Notes under the pieces: generated by a model | Database searches by the model: none | What the model saw: only the letters and a program-made list of their open reading frames with translations | Told to the model about the DNA's origin: nothing | In this document: piece by piece, positions 45,401-55,216 of the stretch | How the letters are laid out: each line of letters begins with the position of its first letter | Position numbering within the stretch: the first letter of the stretch is position 1 | Made by a program: the position numbers and the translations under genes | Assembly (NCBI GenBank): GCA_965197635.1 | Contig: CBDANN010000008.1 | Location: forward strand, 1,674,001 to 1,738,000 | Direction: 5' to 3' | Length of the DNA stretch: 64,000 nt | From: Bin87 sp965197635 | Lineage (GTDB): Bacteria; Chloroflexota; Dehalococcoidia; Lucifugimonadales; UBA3495

Positions 45401-48016
45401 GCTCTTGCCGGCGCTGACGGATTGAAAAGCGCCCTCCGGCGGGTCAGCGCGACCGTCAGCATGGTTGTCGCCCCAGCAGGCCACGGCGCCGTCGGTTTTG
45501 ACGCCGCAGGTGTGGTAGCTGCCGGAGCTAACGGACTGGAACTTGCCCTCCGGCGGCGTGGCCTGGCGATGGGGAACATCGCCGATGGCATCTCGATTGG
45601 AACCCCAGCATACGGCGTCGCCGTCGGCGGTGACGGCGCAGGTGTGGTAGTGGCCGGCGCTGACGGACTGGAACTTGCCCTCCGGCGGCGTGGCCTGCCC
45701 GAAATACCTTGCGCCGCGGAAATCGTGGTTGAAGCCCCAACACTGAACCGTCTCGTCGGTCTTAACGCCGCAGGTATGGTAATAGCCGGCGCTGACGGAC
45801 TGGAAGGCACCATCCGGTGGCGAAGCGCGGCCGTAGGTGATGACCTCGTATTCAATTTCGCCTCGAATGTAGCCGAAGTCGCTGCCCCAGCATTGCACCG
45901 TGCCGTCGGTTTTCACCGCGCAGGTGTGGCCGGCGCCCACACTCACAGAATCAAAATACTGCTCCAGGTCCGGGATCTTCTCATAATATGCGCCGAAGTA
46001 GGGGCCCCAGCAGTCCACCATGCCGTTGGGACGCAGGCCACAGGTGTGGTTCAGGCCGGCGCTAACGGCGGTGAAGCCGGTGGCGCCCGGCTGCGGCGCC
46101 TCCGGTACGGGGGTGGAAGCGGGGGCGGATGCAGGAACGGCGGTCCCAGCAGCGCTGCCGCTCCGCGCGCCGAACGGCTCGGTCCAGCCGGTGTTGTCTT
46201 CTCCCCAGCACACCACCCGGCCATTCGGACGCAGGCCACAGACGTGAAGCCATCCCACGCTGACGGTTTCAAACGTCATATCCGGAGGCTCAAGTGGGTT
46301 TGAGTATCCGCCGATTTCCCAATTGAATTCACTGCCCCAACATTCCACCAGTCCATCAGGCCGTACTCCGCAGTTGTGCGTGACACCGGCGCTGACGGAT
46401 TTGAAAACCCCATCGGGAGGAGTTTGTTCTCCAATTCCGCCGGCATTACCCCAACAGGCCAACGTGCCGTCGGTTTTCAGGCCACAGGAATGCCAGGAAC
46501 CAGAACTGACCGATCTGAAAGCGCCTTCCGGGGACGATGACTGACCGTAGTGATCGCTGCCCCAGCAGGCCACGGTGTGATCCATCCTCAGGCCACAGGT
46601 ATGGTTGACGCCGGCGCTCACCGATTGGAAATCGCCGGAGGGGGGCCTGGCCTGGCCCTGGCCGTCCGCTCCCCAGCAAACCACTTCGCCATTCGGCAAA
46701 ATACCGCAGATGTGCTCCGGGCCGACGCTGATGGCGACAAACGTGCCTTCCGGCGCGTTGGGCAGTATGTGGAAGTCGTTATCCCAGCACACGACATCGC
46801 CGGTTTCGCGGATGGCGCAATTGTTGCTGATGAACTTGAAAACGCCGTCGGGTGGGGTCCCCGGATATCCATAGTAGCGGCCCCAGCAGGCGATTGCGCC
46901 ATCCGCCAGCAAACCACAGGTGCCGCCGTCGGCGCTGATGGCTGTGAAAATCGGCGACACGAACAGAACTCCCCCGTCGGCTTGCACCGTAAGGTCGTGG
47001 TGTGTTTCCAGGCCCCAACACTCAACCGACCCGTCGCTCCTCAACCCGCAATCGAGGTGCCGGCCGGCGCTCAACGCTTGGAACTCATTTGGGGGCGGCG
47101 TCACCGGTGTCGCGTACTTGTATGCCCCCCAACATTCCACGGTGTTGTCGGACCGCATGCCACAGGTGTGGGTGTCGCCGGCGCTCACCGACGTGAAAAT
47201 GCCCGCCGGAGGGGTTGCCTGACCGAAAGTCTGGTCGCTGTAAAGAGCGGCGTTGGAACCCCAGCACTCCACCGTGCCGCCGGGCCGCAACCCACAGGTA
47301 TGCTGGCCGCCGGCGCTGACCGACGCGAAAACACCGGTAGGGGGCGCGGCCGGCCCGTGCTCGTTGGAACCCCAACACTCCACCGTCCCATCGGTTCTAA
47401 CCCCACAGGTATGGTGTCCGCCGGCGCTTACGGACCTGAACAACCCCGTCGGCGGAGTTGCCTTCCCGGAGGATATTTCACCATCGAATTCAGCATCCGA
47501 GCCCCAACACTCCACCACCCCGTCCGTTCGTACCCCGCAGTTATGATTTCCGCCAGCGCTGACCGACTGTAACGGGCCAGCCGGGGGTGGGTTCCGGCCA
47601 GCCTCGTTCCAACCGTGACAGGCGACGGCGCCATCGGTCTGCAATCCGCAGACATGACCGTCGCCCGCGCTTACCGACACGAAGGATTTGTCCGCGAGCA
47701 CCTCTTCCGTAGTGTGGCCGGGGCCATAGCCACTGCCCCAGCAAATCAGCTTGCCGTCGGACCGCAGCGCACAGGCGAACTCGCCGCCGGCGCTGACCGA
47801 CACGAAGCGGTCCGGCTCGGCGCCGGTCAATGCCGCCGCGGTCAGGCCCGAGACGCTGCCGCCGTAGGCCGCCAGGATGGCAAACGCCAGCAGCGCTGCC
47901 GTCGCGCCGGCCCAGCGTCCGGTCAACGCTCTATGGCGCGCCAGCTCAGTGTTCTCGGCCAGCCAGGTCAGCCGATTGATGACCAATTGTGCCACCGTGT
48001 TGTCCAATCGAGACAT
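42412..48016 (-). pseudogene. Giant RCC1-repeat protein split by a one-base frameshift
   Basis: Two long frames, 45023-48016 (997 codons) and 42412-45102 (896 codons), form one protein once a single extra base at 45056-45058 is removed: AISAG then SIHTCGIQ resumes the repeat in phase. The product, about 1,870 residues, has 44 repeats of the pattern SVSAGxxHTCGLxxDGxVxCWGSN, each with two cysteines. Two Pro/Ala-rich linkers (after repeat 14 and after repeat 29) divide it into blocks of 14, 15 and 15. A membrane or signal segment (TAALLAFAILAAYGGSVSGL) precedes the repeats. RCC1-like blades form beta-propellers, so this is probably an exported binding protein. Residues 1-37 are RelE-like. Confidence 0.85.
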
Positions 48017-48042
48017 ATTGTCATTGGCGTCACCCGTGAGCG

Positions 48043-48284
48043 CTATTCTGTACTCACAAGGCCAGTCCGCGCCGCCTCTTCCAATGGAATAGTATGCCGC
48101 TCACCCGCCGCTGTCTCAGCCTCCGCCTGTTCCGGTGGTTCCTCCGCCCAGTCGCTCAGTTCCAACCCCTCGTCCGGGTCGCCGAGCAAATCAGTAATGC
48201 CTCCGCCACGGTTTCCCAGATCAACTTCCGCAGCTCCGCTACCGTCATTTCGGCTACCATCTTGTCAGCGGTTTGCTTTGTCAT
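48043..48284 (-). pseudogene. Antitoxin remnant upstream of the RCC1-like gene
   Basis: From ATG 48284: TADKMVAEMTVAELRKLIWE, TVAEA, then a frameshift near 48215, after which GDPDEGLELSDWAEE continues to a TAG at 48043. It is paralogous to the intact antitoxin at 48577-48993 (shared GDPDEGLELSxWA). It overlaps the RelE-like beginning of the RCC1-like gene just as the intact antitoxin overlaps relE. This shows a duplicated antitoxin-toxin unit whose toxin part was replaced. Confidence 0.65.
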
Positions 48285-48329
48285 CCTGATACCTCGTGTT
48301 GGTGTTCAGTTGCGCGTTTATCGCCTCGC

Positions 48330-48587
48330 TCAGTACACTTCGCTGCGGTGACCGATGGATTCCACCTCTATACGGCGGTTCTCCCGGTCGAGCCAGTACA
48401 GAGCCCGGTAGTCTCCAATACGCAGCCGGAACTTGCCAGCGTGCCGGCCAGTGAGGGCGTAGTGGTTAACTGACTCGCAATTTTCGGCCAGCCAATTCAG
48501 ACGGTTCAAAATCCGCTGCGCCACCGGCGGATCCAGACTTGACATACCAACTCGCGCGGTGCGCGAGAACTCCAAACTATACGTCAC
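48330..48587 (-). CDS. RelE/ParE-family toxin
   Basis: From GTG 48587 the product is about 85 residues: VTYSLEFSRTARVGMSSLDP, PVAQRILNRLNWLAENCESV, ALTGRHAGKFRLRIGDYRAL and YWLDRENRRIEVESIGHRSE. This is the complete RelE fold with the basic R-x-R core and closing GHR motif typical of mRNA interferases. An in-frame TTG at 48599 is an alternative start. It overlaps the end of the antitoxin gene by 11 bp, the usual coupled arrangement. Confidence 0.85.
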   Translation of the reverse strand: MTYSLEFSRTARVGMSSLDPPVAQRILNRLNWLAENCESVNHYALTGRHAGKFRLRIGDYRALYWLDRENRRIEVESIGHRSEVY

Positions 48588-48993
48588 CGGGCCAGTCAAG
48601 TCCCAGTTCTTTCGCCACCTGCGCCGCCGGTATCGTTCTGCCGGCCGCCCGGTCCGCTTCCGCCTGGTCCAGTTGTTCCTGCGCCCAAGCGCTCAGCTCC
48701 AGCCCCTCGTCGGGGTCGCCGATCAGTTCCACTCCCACTTCATCGACGATGTAATAGATCCACCATTCAAGTTCGTCCACCGCCAACTCGGCCACCTTCC
48801 GCGCCATTCTCGCCGAAACGCCGGTCCCTTGGTCCGTTTCCGCAACTGCGCCCTGGAGCGGTTCCTGATTCTCGTCCGGGTAACCCACGATCCCGGCAAG
48901 GGCTTCGGCAACGGTTTCGCGGAGCAGCGCCAGCAACTCCGCCAGCGTCAAGTCACCCACCTTCTTCGGCGTGGGTGTGGTTTGCGCGGTCAT
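48577..48993 (-). CDS. Antitoxin of the RelE-like toxin
   Basis: From ATG 48993 (GAGAGGAA just upstream) the 138-residue product begins MTAQTTPTPKKVGDLTLAEL and ends ELGLDWPGDV. The middle (RMARKVAELAVDELEWWIYY, GDPDEGLELSAWAQEQLDQA) is acidic and helical. It is longer than most RelB-like antitoxins, and no DNA-binding motif is obvious. The gene lies immediately upstream of and overlapping relE, which supports the role. The divergent restriction-modification gene starts 72 bp away. Confidence 0.7.
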   Translation of the reverse strand: MTAQTTPTPKKVGDLTLAELLALLRETVAEALAGIVGYPDENQEPLQGAVAETDQGTGVSARMARKVAELAVDELEWWIYYIVDEVGVELIGDPDEGLELSAWAQEQLDQAEADRAAGRTIPAAQVAKELGLDWPGDV

Positions 48994-49052
48994 CGTTATT
49001 CCTCTCGCTTCTGCTTGCTGCCGCAAGTTTATCACCCGGCTGCCAGCGCTGG

Positions 49053-49058
49053 TACAAT
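49053..49058 (+). promoter_or_regulatory. -10 element of the restriction-modification gene
   Basis: TACAAT ends 6 bp before the ATG at 49065, so transcription would begin at or next to the start codon and give a leaderless mRNA. No Shine-Dalgarno sequence precedes this ATG, which agrees with that reading. Confidence 0.5.
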
Positions 49059-51383
49059 CGCCCCATGGTCACGCATCTCGACACCAGCGACCCACGGTAT
49101 TCGGACGCGGCGGCGGCGATCCTGCGGCGGCACGAGAACTTTGAGGCCGAGGCCAACATCACCACCGCGGTGCGCGATTTTCTCATCCTGACCGGATTAG
49201 CCAACGGCGATGAAATAATCGAGGAGAACCCGCCCACCGACGACAGCCGCCGCGCCGTTGACCTCACCGCGCTGGATACCTTCATCGAGTTCAAGCGTCG
49301 CATCGGCACCGCCAGCGGTTTTGACCCCGACCCGGCCAACGTCCGGCAGCTGGACGACTACCTGGAACTGTCCACAGCCGCCGGCAAGGGCGTCCGCACG
49401 GGCATCCTCACCGACGGCAAGTATTGGCTGCTGCGCTGGCCGGAAGCCGGGCCGGTACGGACGGCGGCGCCCTATGGGTTCGTGCTGGAATCCGGTGACA
49501 AGTGGCTGCCGCTGTACGAATGGCTGCGGGACAGCGCGCTGCTGTCGCTGGAAAGCATACCGGCGGATCGGGCCAACGTGGAGCAATACCTGGGCCCGGG
49601 CAGTCCGGCCTACCAGCGGGACGTTGACGCGCTGGCCCGCCAGTACGGAGACGCCGCCGAGTACGAAACGGTGAAGGTGAAACGGCGGCTGTGGGAGAAT
49701 TTACTGCGGGCCGCCCTGGGGGAAATCGCCCGGGACCCGTCGGAGCTGGACCACCTGTTCATCCGACACACCTATCTCAGCCTGGTCATCGGCATGGCGG
49801 TGCAGGCTTCCTTCGGCATCGACCTGCGGCAGTTGGCGGAAACCGACCCGTCCGATCTGCTGCAAGGCCGGCGGTTCCGCGACGCCACCGGGCTGAGCGG
49901 CATTATCGAATCGGACTTCTTCGCCTGGCCCGACGAGCGGATTTCCGACAGGCGGATTTCTGACAGATCCACGGGCGGCCAGGACCTGCTGCGGGCGCTG
50001 GCGCGGCGGGTGGCGCGATTTGACTGGAAGAATGCCGCACCGGACATCGCGGCCATCCTCTACGAAACGGTCATTCCGCCCGAGGAACGGCGCACCCTGG
50101 GCGAATACTACACGCCGGCCTGGTTGGCGCGGACGATGGTGCGGGAACTGATTCTAGACCCGCTGGACCAGCGGGTTCTGGATCCGGCCTGCGGCTCGGG
50201 GACGTTCATTGCCGAAGCCGTGGGGCACTTTCTGAACGCTGCCGATGCCACCGTAGGGGCGACCGGCCGGTCGCCCCTACACCCCAAAGAGCTGCTGGAC
50301 CGCCTGCGAGTGGCGGTCACGGGGATTGACGTGCATCCGGTGGCGGTGCATTTAGCGCGGGCGGCGTGGGCACTGGCGGCGCGGCCGGCCATTGAGGCGG
50401 CGGTGCGGGCCGGCTACGACGCGTCGGGTTCGGTGCCCGTCTATCTGGGTGACGCGCTGCAACTGCGTTTCCGCGCCGGCGACCTGTTCGCCGGGCAGCA
50501 GGTGACCATCCAGGTGGACGACGCCGGGGCCGGCGGAGCGACCGGGGCAACCACAAGGGTTGCCCCTACGGAGTTGGTGTTTCCCATATCGCTGGTGGAC
50601 CGGGCGGACACGTTTGACTCGCTGATGAGCCAGGTGGCCGCCGACATTGAACTTGGAGGGAGCCGCGCCGGTCACGACCCGATGATCGCCCTGGACGACC
50701 ACGACATCGCCGACGCGAACGAGCGGCAGACGCTGGCCGACACCATCGCCACCCTGCAACGGCTGCACGACGAGGGACGCAACCACATCTGGGCCTACTA
50801 CACCCGCAACCTGGTGCGCCCGGTGGCCCTGAGCCGCACCAAGGTGGACGTGGTCATCGGCAACCCGCCGTGGCTGAACTACAACCAGACCGCCGACATC
50901 CTGCGCACCGAGTTGGAAAATCAGAGCAAAAGTCTTTACGGCATCTGGCAGGGCGGACGCTATGCCACGCACCAGGACGTGGCCGGCCTGTTCTTCGCCC
51001 GCAGCGTTGACCTCTACCTGAAAGACGGGGGCGTCATCGGCATGGTGCTGCCCCACAGCGCGTTGCAGACCGGGCAGTACGCCAAGTGGCGCAGCGGCGC
51101 ATGGGAGTCGGCGGCGCGGGGGCGTGGACGCAACCGGGTTCCGGGCCGCACGCTGGCGGTCAACTTTGGGCATAAGGCGGCGTGGGATTTGGAGCGGCTT
51201 GAACCCAACACCTTCTTTCCCATCGCGTCGTGCGTGGTGTTCGCCCAGCGGGTAGGTGAGAATGCCGGAGGGACGGCGCTGGCCGGCGTGGTTGAACGGT
51301 GGGAGGGCGCGGCCGGCGCGGCCGACGTGCGACGAGTATCCAGCGGGATAACGGATACTTCGGTGAGCGGCGATTCACCTTAT

Positions 51384-53093
51384 CCCCAATCCACCGAAAG
51401 GATGAGGTTGGTGTCGTGCTGAAGGGTTGAAAAAATGCTCCCGGCTTCGGGGATAATGGTTTGTGAGACACCAAACCAACCCGGAACAAGGAGCACCCAA
51501 CGGATGCTACCACCTGAGCGCCTTGAGCGCATCCAGGTCGCCTTCGACGATCACCGCCTGGTGGCCAACGCCGGACTGATCCTGCCGGTCACGCTGGCCC
51601 ATCACCTGGGTCTGGGCGAACTGGTGGACCGCCACGTTGACTTGGGAGATGCACCGGGTCGTGCGAATGCTGGGGACAAGATGCTGACCCTGGTGGCGTC
51701 GGCCCTGGCCGGTGGCGACTGCATCGACGACGCCGACGCGCTGCGCGCTGGCGGGACCGAGCAGGTGCTGGGCTGTGTGGTCAAGGCGCCGTCCACGTTG
51801 GGTACGTTCCTGCGGAGTTTCCGTTGGGGCCACGCGCGGCAGCTGGATCGGGTGAGCCGTGAGGCGCTGGCCCGAGCCTGGGGCGCCGGGGCCGGACCGG
51901 GCGATGATCCGTTGACCATCGACCTGGACTCCACCATCTGTGAGACCTACGGTCCGGCCAAGGAAGGGGCGCGCCGCCACACCTACACCGGCCAGCGGGG
52001 CTATCACCCGCTGTTCGCCGTCGCCGCTGGCACCGGCGACGTGCTGATGGCTCGGCTGCGCCAGGGACGCGCCAACACCGCTCGCGGCGCGGCCCACTTC
52101 CTGCGAGAGACGGTAAGGCGAGTGCGCTGCGCCGGAGCCACCGGACCGCTCACCATGCGGGCCGACAGCGGCTTCTACAACCACGACATCGTCGCCGTCT
52201 GCCGCAAGATGAAGGTCCGCTTCTCCATCACCGTCCGCCAGCACGCCCAGTTGCGCAATCTCATCGCAGCCATACCTGAAGAGGACTGGACGCCCATCCC
52301 TTACTGGATGGAGGGCGCCGCCGACGTGGCCGAAACCAGCTACACTCCCTTCGCCAGTGAGCCCGATGCTGTGCCGGTGCGTCTCATCGTCCGAAGGGTG
52401 CAGCCCACGCCCAACTCCCAGCTGGCCCTCTTGGTCGACTACAGCTATCACGGCTTCATCACCGATAGAGACGGCGACACCCTGGAACTGGAGGCCGATC
52501 ATCGCCGCCACGCCGAGATCGAGAACGCCATCCGCGACCTCAAGTACGGGGTGGGTCTCAATCACCTGCCCTCGGGCCGCTTCCCCGCCAACGCCGCCTG
52601 GCTGGCCGTCCAGACGATGGCCCACAACCTGGCCCGCTGGACCACGCGCCTCGGGCTGGGCGAGCCGGTGGCGACCACCAAGACCCTGCGCAGGCGCTTC
52701 TTCTCCCTGGCCGGACGCCTCACCCGCAAGGCACGCCGCCTCACTTTGCATCTCCCCCAGGGCTGGCCCTGGCGAAACCAGTTCAGCAGCGCCCTGGCCA
52801 GACTGCGCGCACTGCCACTCCCTTCTTGACCACGCCCGCGGCGTCTGACCTGTCCACCAGATTACCTAACTGTCTGGCCCAGCCGCGCCAGGCTCGGCTC
52901 CTGATGGCCTCCGCCGGCGAGCGGCGCTGAAAATCGCTTCCCGCGCCGCTACTACGGGTCGTCAACATCTCTTTGGACCGGCATCCACGCCCCACATCGT
53001 CCATTTCATCGGCATCAGGTCCCCGCCAGCCCGATCCCTGGTCCCTCATCCCTCCTCTGACCGCCGCCACGGTTTCCCTTCGGTGGATTCGGG
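51384..53093 (+). mobile_element. IS1380 copy E, intact, inside the methylase gene
   Basis: The element is 1,710 bp with ends CCCCAATCCACCGA (51384) and TCGGTGGATTCGGG (ending 53093). It is flanked by a perfect 5-bp target duplication CTTAT (51379-51383 and 53094-53098). It is the intact version of copy D and a subgroup relative of copies B and C. The transposase points in the same direction as the interrupted gene. Confidence 0.96.
51504..52829 (+). CDS. IS1380-family transposase (copy E)
   Basis: The protein is 441 residues from ATG 51504 after an AAGGAGC site. Motifs match those of copies B and C with moderate divergence: LTIDLDSTICETYG, MRADSGFYNHDIV and HAEIENAIRDLKYGVGLNHL. All catalytic residues are present and the frame is clean, so this copy should be active. 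Copy D is its decayed twin. Confidence 0.93.
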   Translation: MLPPERLERIQVAFDDHRLVANAGLILPVTLAHHLGLGELVDRHVDLGDAPGRANAGDKMLTLVASALAGGDCIDDADALRAGGTEQVLGCVVKAPSTLGTFLRSFRWGHARQLDRVSREALARAWGAGAGPGDDPLTIDLDSTICETYGPAKEGARRHTYTGQRGYHPLFAVAAGTGDVLMARLRQGRANTARGAAHFLRETVRRVRCAGATGPLTMRADSGFYNHDIVAVCRKMKVRFSITVRQHAQLRNLIAAIPEEDWTPIPYWMEGAADVAETSYTPFASEPDAVPVRLIVRRVQPTPNSQLALLVDYSYHGFITDRDGDTLELEADHRRHAEIENAIRDLKYGVGLNHLPSGRFPANAAWLAVQTMAHNLARWTTRLGLGEPVATTKTLRRRFFSLAGRLTRKARRLTLHLPQGWPWRNQFSSALARLRALPLPS

Positions 53094-54157
53094 CTTATGA
53101 GCGGCGCTCGAGGAATGGCGCGACCATCTTTCCACGTTGTCTGTTCTTTGTTAATGAAACGGAAAACACCGCCATCGTGCAGGCCGGCCAGGCCATCACC
53201 GTCAACCCACGCCGGGGTTCGCAGGACAAAGCGCCGTGGCGCAATCTGGATCTGAACGCCATCACGGAACAGACTATTGAGCGGAACCACGTGTACGATG
53301 TCCACTTGGGCGAAACCGTGGTTCCCTACGCCACGCTGGAACCGTTGCAGGCGATTCTGCCGGTGCGACGGGGAGAATATGAGCTTCCAACCGACAACGA
53401 CGGGCCGGGCGGTATCCGACTGGGCGGGCTGGAACGACGGATGCGAGCACGCTGGCAGACGATCAGCAGGTTATGGGAGAACAACAAAAGTGTTGGGAGC
53501 AAGTTGAACCTTCTGGACAATCTTGACTATCAAAGTAAATTGTCGTCACAACTTGCTTGGCAACGCGATAACGCCGACAAACCGGTACGGGTGATATACA
53601 CCAGTTCCGGCCAGCCAACTGCTGCGATACTCGATAACGACGCGGCGTTTGTCGAAAACGTACTGTTCTGGATTGCCAGCAAAGATATTCAGGAAGCCAA
53701 CTACCTGCTGGCGATCATCAACAGCGATGCTCTGGCCGATGCAGTCAACCCACTAACTGTACCAAATTGGTCAGGCAAAACTCGCCATTTGCACAAGCAC
53801 CTCTGGAAGTTGCCGATACCGGAGTTTGACGGGGACAATCTGCTGCACGCCACGCTGGCCAAGGCCGGCGAGCGGGTGGCCGCCGGCGTGGCGGAACGGC
53901 TGGCGGAGTTGCGGGCGGAACGGGGCGACCGGCTGACGGTGACCATAGCGCGGCGGGAGCTGCGGGCGTGGCTGCGCGCGGGGGCCGAGGGGGCGGCGGT
54001 GGAGGGGGTGGTACAATCGTTATTGCAGTCCGGGGACGGTTAGGTAATAACGGGCACTGGTTGCAACCGATTATCCTCCGCAAGAGTTTGTCACTGTAGG
54101 TTGGATGTGACATTATTGGGAAGCAGGCGCCGATATTCAGTAGTCTCTGGAGGGAAT

Positions 54158-55216
54158 ATGCTCGAGCAATATACAGTCGCGGATATATTGACCTGGTTGG
54201 AAGACAAGACCCTTGTCGTTAACCGAGAGTTCCAACGTAGCGACCGAGTTTGGCCTATTGCTGCAAGGGTCTATCTTGTGGACACCATCTTGCGTGGTAT
54301 GCCCATACCGAAGATTTACATTCGGACTCAGACCGACGTAACCACCAAGCGGAGCTACCGAGAGGTCGTTGATGGCCAGCAACGTCTCATGGCCATCCAA
54401 TCGTACGCTCGGGACGAATTCCCATTGCGGCCTAGCGGGGAGGACCTTGAAGAGGCGGCAGGAAAGGTATATTCGAAATTGAACGAAGATGCCAAGCTCA
54501 AGTTTTTGGAATATTCACTGCCTGTTGAACAATTGTTTAACGCATCCGACGCATACGTTTTTGACGTCTTTCAGCGATTGAATACCTACAATTACAATCT
54601 GTCTTCCCAAGAACTGCGACACGGAAAATATCACGGAATTTTCCGAAACACTGTCATTTCGTCATCAAAACGTTGGGCGTTCTTGTGGGATAAGTACAAT
54701 GTCGTCGGCAAGCGCGCCAGGGTGCGGATGGCTGACGACGAATTGATGGCGCAGCTATTTGGCGTTGTCCTAGAAGGAGTTACCGACGGCGGGCAACCGA
54801 AAATCGAGCGACTATACAGAACCTTTGACTCTGAGATGCCTGATTACGCTCACGGTAAGGTAGATCGCACGCTTGAATACCTCACCGATAACTTTTCAGA
54901 GATATTGGAAACCAACCTGGCGAGGGCACCGCACTTTTTGATGCTATTTGCGGCGGTAGCTCACGCGACCTTTGGCATTCCTACGGGGGGCATGGGGGAG
55001 GATATGCCGCTTCGGAATACGAGCGCACTCACGGATATATCTGCTGCCACAGTCAACCTCAGCATTCTATCGGACATCTTGGACAGAGAACCTGATGACG
55101 TACCGGAAAGATACCATGAATTCCGACTTGCTTCCGCGGGCACTACGCAGCGAATTAGAAGCCGGCGGGTAAGGTTCCTAACGACCTACAAAGCGCTGTT
55201 GCCGGATACGATTTAA
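54158..55216 (+). CDS. DUF262 (GmrSD N-terminal-like) protein
   Basis: The protein is 352 residues from ATG 54158, which follows GGAGGG by 6 nt; the upstream ATG at 54101 lacks a site. DUF262 features: EQYTVADILTWLEDKTLVVN, REFQRSDRVWP, VDTILRGMPIPKIYI and the ParB-like nucleotidase motif VVDGQQRLMAI (DGQQRL at 72-77). In GmrS and BrxU-like enzymes this domain hydrolyses NTPs and controls cleavage of modified DNA. The DUF1524 nuclease domain is absent. Its stop TAA lies inside the 5-bp duplication of IS1380 copy C, and the ancestral next gene started 4 bp later. Confidence 0.88.
   Translation: MLEQYTVADILTWLEDKTLVVNREFQRSDRVWPIAARVYLVDTILRGMPIPKIYIRTQTDVTTKRSYREVVDGQQRLMAIQSYARDEFPLRPSGEDLEEAAGKVYSKLNEDAKLKFLEYSLPVEQLFNASDAYVFDVFQRLNTYNYNLSSQELRHGKYHGIFRNTVISSSKRWAFLWDKYNVVGKRARVRMADDELMAQLFGVVLEGVTDGGQPKIERLYRTFDSEMPDYAHGKVDRTLEYLTDNFSEILETNLARAPHFLMLFAAVAHATFGIPTGGMGEDMPLRNTSALTDISAATVNLSILSDILDREPDDVPERYHEFRLASAGTTQRIRSRRVRFLTTYKALLPDTI

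Larger units (their letters stand above)
49065..54043 (+). pseudogene. Single-chain restriction-modification enzyme (type IIG-like), interrupted by IS1380
   Basis: Codons 1-773 (49065-51383) and 774-1087 (53099-54043) form one frame once IS1380 copy E and one CTTAT copy are removed: GDSPY joins directly to ERRSRNGATIF. The N-terminal nuclease domain has Asp near residue 66 and Glu-x-Lys in TFIEFKRR (75-77). The methylase has GEYYTPAWLARTMV, the SAM site VLDPACGSGTF (about 370) and the catalytic NPPWLNY (about 600), which mark Eco57I-type N6-adenine methylation. The C-terminal part has the target-recognition layout (NLLHATLAKAGERVAAGVAE). Together these fit a restriction-and-modification polypeptide, now broken within the methylase/recognition part. 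DUF262 and HEPN genes follow. Confidence 0.88.

Noticed and set aside
42412..48016. Regularly spaced repeats that might suggest a CRISPR-like or satellite array
   Set aside because: The period of about 120-150 bp encodes RCC1-type protein repeats in open frames; the DNA units are diverged and have no constant repeat with unique spacers.
48975..49064. Longer start of the restriction-modification gene with an apparent signal peptide (LFLSLLLAAASLSPGC)
   Set aside because: The segment overlaps the divergent antitoxin start and the promoter; a cytoplasmic methylase should not carry a signal peptide, and ATG 49065 matches the family start better.
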